From Nocardioides anomalus (lineage in GTDB: Bacteria; Actinomycetota; Actinomycetes; Propionibacteriales; Nocardioidaceae): a DNA stretch of 64,000 nucleotides. The position numbers and the translations under genes are program-made. Positions 61,915 to 64,000 of this stretch are shown in pieces (position 1 is the first letter of the stretch; each line of letters starts with the position of its first letter). The notes below the pieces were generated by a model. The model was not told the DNA's origin and ran no database searches. It was given only the letters and a program-made list of their open reading frames with translations. The DNA lies in contig NZ_CP049257.1 of NCBI RefSeq assembly GCF_011046535.1, positions 3,100,001-3,164,000 on the forward strand. Direction: 5' to 3'.

Positions 61915-63411
61915 ATGACCGACGCCCTCGCGCACCCCGTCTTCCTGCTGCTTGACGGCGCCGCGACCGCCGCGGTAGCGACCGACCCGGACGGCGTGGT
62001 CCGCTACGCCAACCCGCGCACGGCGGTGGTGTTCGGCCGCCCGGCGAGCGGGCTGGTAGGCCGACCGCTGGAGGAGCTGCTGCCCGACGGACGGCTCGCC
62101 GGCCACGTCGCGCGGCGTACGGCGTCGGCGGCCGCCACCGACCGTCAGCCGGACAGCCGGCTGGAGCTCACCGCGCGGCGCGGCGACGGCGTCGAGTTCC
62201 CGGCCGAGGTCATCCTCACCCCGCTGCCGACCGACGCCAGCCCGTGGCTCATCGTCAGCGTCCTCGACGTCTCGCAGCGCCGCGACGCCGAGCTGCGGGT
62301 CCGCCGCCAGAGCCGGCGCTACCTCACCCTGGCCCTCATCAACGAGGCGGTCGCCGCCGCCGACGACGTCGCGACGCTGCACCCGAGGATCTGCCGGGCC
62401 GCAGTGGTCCAGGGCGGCTTCGTGGGCGCGCGGGTCGTGGCGCACGGCCCGGGCGGGCCCGGCCCGGTGCTGGCCAGCGCGGGCGCTCCCCTGACCGGGA
62501 CGTCCGCCGAGGCCGCGGCGCCGAGCGACGGCACCGAGGCGCTCTTCGTCGACGACCTCGGCCCCGACGCCAGCGACGTCCGCTCGGCGGCCGTGCTCCC
62601 CCTGTGCAGCCGGGGGAGGACGGTCGCGACCTGGCGGCTGTACGCCGAGCGCGCCGGCGCCTTCGACGAGAGCCTGCGCGAGCTGCTCCGCGGCGCCGCG
62701 GACACGATCTCGCTCGCGCTGGACCGCTTCGAGTCGCGCGCCGAGCTGGACGCCGCCCTGGCCCAGCGCACCGAGCTCCTGCACCGCCTGGCCGCCGCCC
62801 AGGAGGAGGAGCGCACGCGGATCGCCGACGACGTCCACGACCACAGCGTGCAGGCCCTCGCGGCGGTCGGGCTCCGGCTCGGCATGCTGCGCCGCCGGCT
62901 GGCGCAGGCCGCCCCGGACCTGGTCGCCGACGTCGACCGGCTGCACGACGACGTGCGTGCGGTCGGCGAGGGGCTGCGCCACCTGCTCTTCGACCTCGAG
63001 GCGGTGCCGCCGAGCGTCACGCTCACCGACCTGCTCTCCGACGCGGCGGCCCACGTCTTCGAGCTGAGCGCCGTGGACTGGCGGGTCGAGAACGCCCCCG
63101 ACCCGCGCGAGCTGGACCTGGCGCCGGCGACCCGCACGCACGCCGTCCGCGTGGCCAAGGAGGCACTGGTCAACGTGGCCAAGCACGCCGACGCGCGGAC
63201 CGCGACGATCCGCGTCACGGTCACCGCCGACGACCTCGAGGTCCGCATCGCCGACGACGGCGTCGGGATGGCGCCCGGCGCAGAGCAGCCGGTGCCGGGC
63301 CACCGCGGCATCGCCGCGATGCGCGACCGGGTCACGCTCGCCGGCGGGGAGCTGCGCCTCGAGCCCGGCCACCCCGGCACCGTGGTCACGGTGCGGCTAC
63401 CCCAGCCCTGA
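61915..63411 (+). CDS. PAS-GAF sensor histidine kinase (NarL-type, HisKA_3)
   Basis: The 498-residue cytoplasmic kinase has an N-terminal PAS domain (about residues 1-115, with GVVRYANPRTAVVFGRPASG). A GAF-like domain follows (about 145-275, VLPLCSRGRTVATWRLY). The HisKA_3 dimer region has the phospho-His in RIADDVHDHSVQALAAVG (near 308), and the HATPase domain has VAKEALVNVAKHA and DDGVGMAP. There are no membrane helices, so the signal is intracellular. HisKA_3 kinases usually pair with LuxR-type regulators, which fits the divergent gene at 60644. The ATG at 61915 is the start. Confidence 0.92.
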   Translation: MTDALAHPVFLLLDGAATAAVATDPDGVVRYANPRTAVVFGRPASGLVGRPLEELLPDGRLAGHVARRTASAAATDRQPDSRLELTARRGDGVEFPAEVILTPLPTDASPWLIVSVLDVSQRRDAELRVRRQSRRYLTLALINEAVAAADDVATLHPRICRAAVVQGGFVGARVVAHGPGGPGPVLASAGAPLTGTSAEAAAPSDGTEALFVDDLGPDASDVRSAAVLPLCSRGRTVATWRLYAERAGAFDESLRELLRGAADTISLALDRFESRAELDAALAQRTELLHRLAAAQEEERTRIADDVHDHSVQALAAVGLRLGMLRRRLAQAAPDLVADVDRLHDDVRAVGEGLRHLLFDLEAVPPSVTLTDLLSDAAAHVFELSAVDWRVENAPDPRELDLAPATRTHAVRVAKEALVNVAKHADARTATIRVTVTADDLEVRIADDGVGMAPGAEQPVPGHRGIAAMRDRVTLAGGELRLEPGHPGTVVTVRLPQP

Positions 63412-63499
63412 GCCGGGCCAGCCCCTGGTGCGCGTGCACTAGACACAGTCGACGCAACCGCGCCTGGGCACGCGTCAGCGTCTGCATGACAGTGGAGCC

Positions 63500-63832
63500 A
63501 TGCCTTCCCTGACCAGGTCCGACCGCGACGTCGAGCGCCTCCACCTCGAGCGGGCGCTCACCCCCTGCCTGCCCGCCGAGTGCGCGGCCTGGCTCTGGGA
63601 CGAGGCCTGGGACGGCGCCGGGCTCAGCCCGGCGACCCTGGCCGAGTGGTACCGGCGCTTCGGCGCGGACGCCGCGGCCCTGGCCGTCGCCGCCGGCCTC
63701 AGCGAGGCGACGCTGCGCCAGCACCTGGTCGACGGCTGCGACCCCGACCCCGACCGGCTGGTCATGCTGGCCGAGCTGAACTGCTACCCCTTCTCGCCGC
63801 CCGCGGCCCGGGGCGGAGCGGCACCGCGATGA
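63500..63832 (+). CDS. Small protein with helix-turn-helix-like segment, unknown function
   Basis: The 110-residue protein has no recognised family. Its centre (WYRRFGADAAALAVAAGLSE, then ATLRQHLVDGCDPDPDRL) resembles a Cro/XRE-type helix-turn-helix: a helix AALAVAAGLS, a turn, and a recognition-like helix ATLRQHL. The ends are charged and Pro/Ala-rich. The stop overlaps the ATG of the downstream kinase (ATGA), so it is made with that kinase. Its place in a signalling cluster suggests an adaptor or DNA-binding accessory role, which is a guess. Confidence 0.6.
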   Translation: MPSLTRSDRDVERLHLERALTPCLPAECAAWLWDEAWDGAGLSPATLAEWYRRFGADAAALAVAAGLSEATLRQHLVDGCDPDPDRLVMLAELNCYPFSPPAARGGAAPR

Positions 63833-64000
63833 CCGAGACCGCCGCGGAGCGCGAGGAGCTGCGCGCGCTGCTCAGCCACGAGCTGCGCACCCCGCTCACC
63901 ACGATCATCGGCTACGTCGAGATGCTCTCCAGCGCCGACACCGGGCCCCTCAACGCCCAGCAGCGCCGGATGCTCGAGCGCATCGACGTCAGCGCCACCC
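63829..64000 (+). CDS. Sensor histidine kinase (partial, right edge)
   Basis: Only the first 57 codons are in the window. The start MTETAAEREELRALLSHELR followed by TPLTTIIGYVEML is a HisKA dimerisation helix with the phospho-His in SHELRTPL. An N-terminal HisKA without a sensor domain suggests a short soluble kinase, or sensor and output domains further downstream. The ATG at 63829 overlaps the stop of the small protein gene. Confidence 0.75.
   Translation, partial: MTETAAEREELRALLSHELRTPLTTIIGYVEMLSSADTGPLNAQQRRMLERIDVSAT

Overview
The window comes from a very GC-rich actinobacterium. The gene order and protein families point to Nocardioides or a close relative in the Nocardioidaceae. Two runs of genes keep the order known from Mycobacterium tuberculosis and Streptomyces: secA, hpf, comF, lpqB, mtrB, mtrA, ahcY, and then an SIS protein, a Trm112-like protein, manB, DUF3499, a zincin-like protein, whiB2, fbiA/cofD, cofE and TIGR03089. 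This is mainly chromosomal core with a few accessory islands. I found no rRNA, tRNA, phage gene, insertion sequence or CRISPR array.

Layout. 1-1695: an FtsX-type permease cut by the left edge. 1800-4700: secA. 4826-6601: a TetR regulator and a GT1 glycosyltransferase behind a palindromic operator. 6555-7736: a YcaQ-like DNA glycosylase-fold protein. 7780-9187: a LuxR-type response regulator and hpf. 9188-10529: a gene-free, low-complexity stretch of 1.3 kb carrying eleven copies of a 17-bp repeat. 10530-15485: comF, lpqB (apparently frameshifted), mtrB and mtrA. 15577-17007: ahcY with a structured leader. 17132-19271: two membrane proteins. 19327-23144: the manB cluster. 23141-27408: DUF5719 and a large membrane GT2. 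27499-32004: whiB2, the F420 genes cofD and cofE, a DUF3105 membrane protein, a HIGH-motif nucleotidyltransferase and TIGR03089. 31915-35432: a small secreted protein, an LtrA-like protein, an FKBP lipoprotein and a GNAT. 35471-39476: an accessory glycosyltransferase pair, including a HEAT-GT4 fusion, and an NTF2-like protein.

39572-51238 is mostly an envelope-polysaccharide block: Wzt and Wzm export ABC subunits, GlfT2, Glf, two further GT2 enzymes and an LCP ligase. Glf makes UDP-galactofuranose, the GT2 enzymes would polymerise it, Wzm/Wzt would export the lipid-linked chain, and the LCP enzymes (one here, one at 52457) would attach it to peptidoglycan. A PLP decarboxylase, a DUF2071 protein and a 5'-3' exonuclease sit inside the block. 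51366-60636 holds metabolic and stress genes: GNAT, thioesterase, LCP, enoyl-CoA hydratase, ABC ATPase, Dps, dienelactone hydrolase, SDR, STAS, acyl-CoA dehydrogenase, a lysine-rich secreted protein and a CoA-binding protein. 60644-64000 is a signalling cluster: a LuxR-type regulator, a receiver-only regulator, a PAS-GAF histidine kinase, a small HTH-like protein and a second histidine kinase cut by the right edge.

Many neighbouring genes overlap by GTGA, ATGA or TGATG, so translational coupling is common. Several first genes have a TANNNT hexamer only 6-7 nt before the start codon, which suggests leaderless transcripts. The most unusual sequence features are an inverted copy of the 3' end of the wzt-like gene placed tail to tail with it, the 17-bp tandem array, the single-base lpqB frameshift, the competing hairpins before ahcY, and a direct repeat resembling an MtrA site before an LCP gene.
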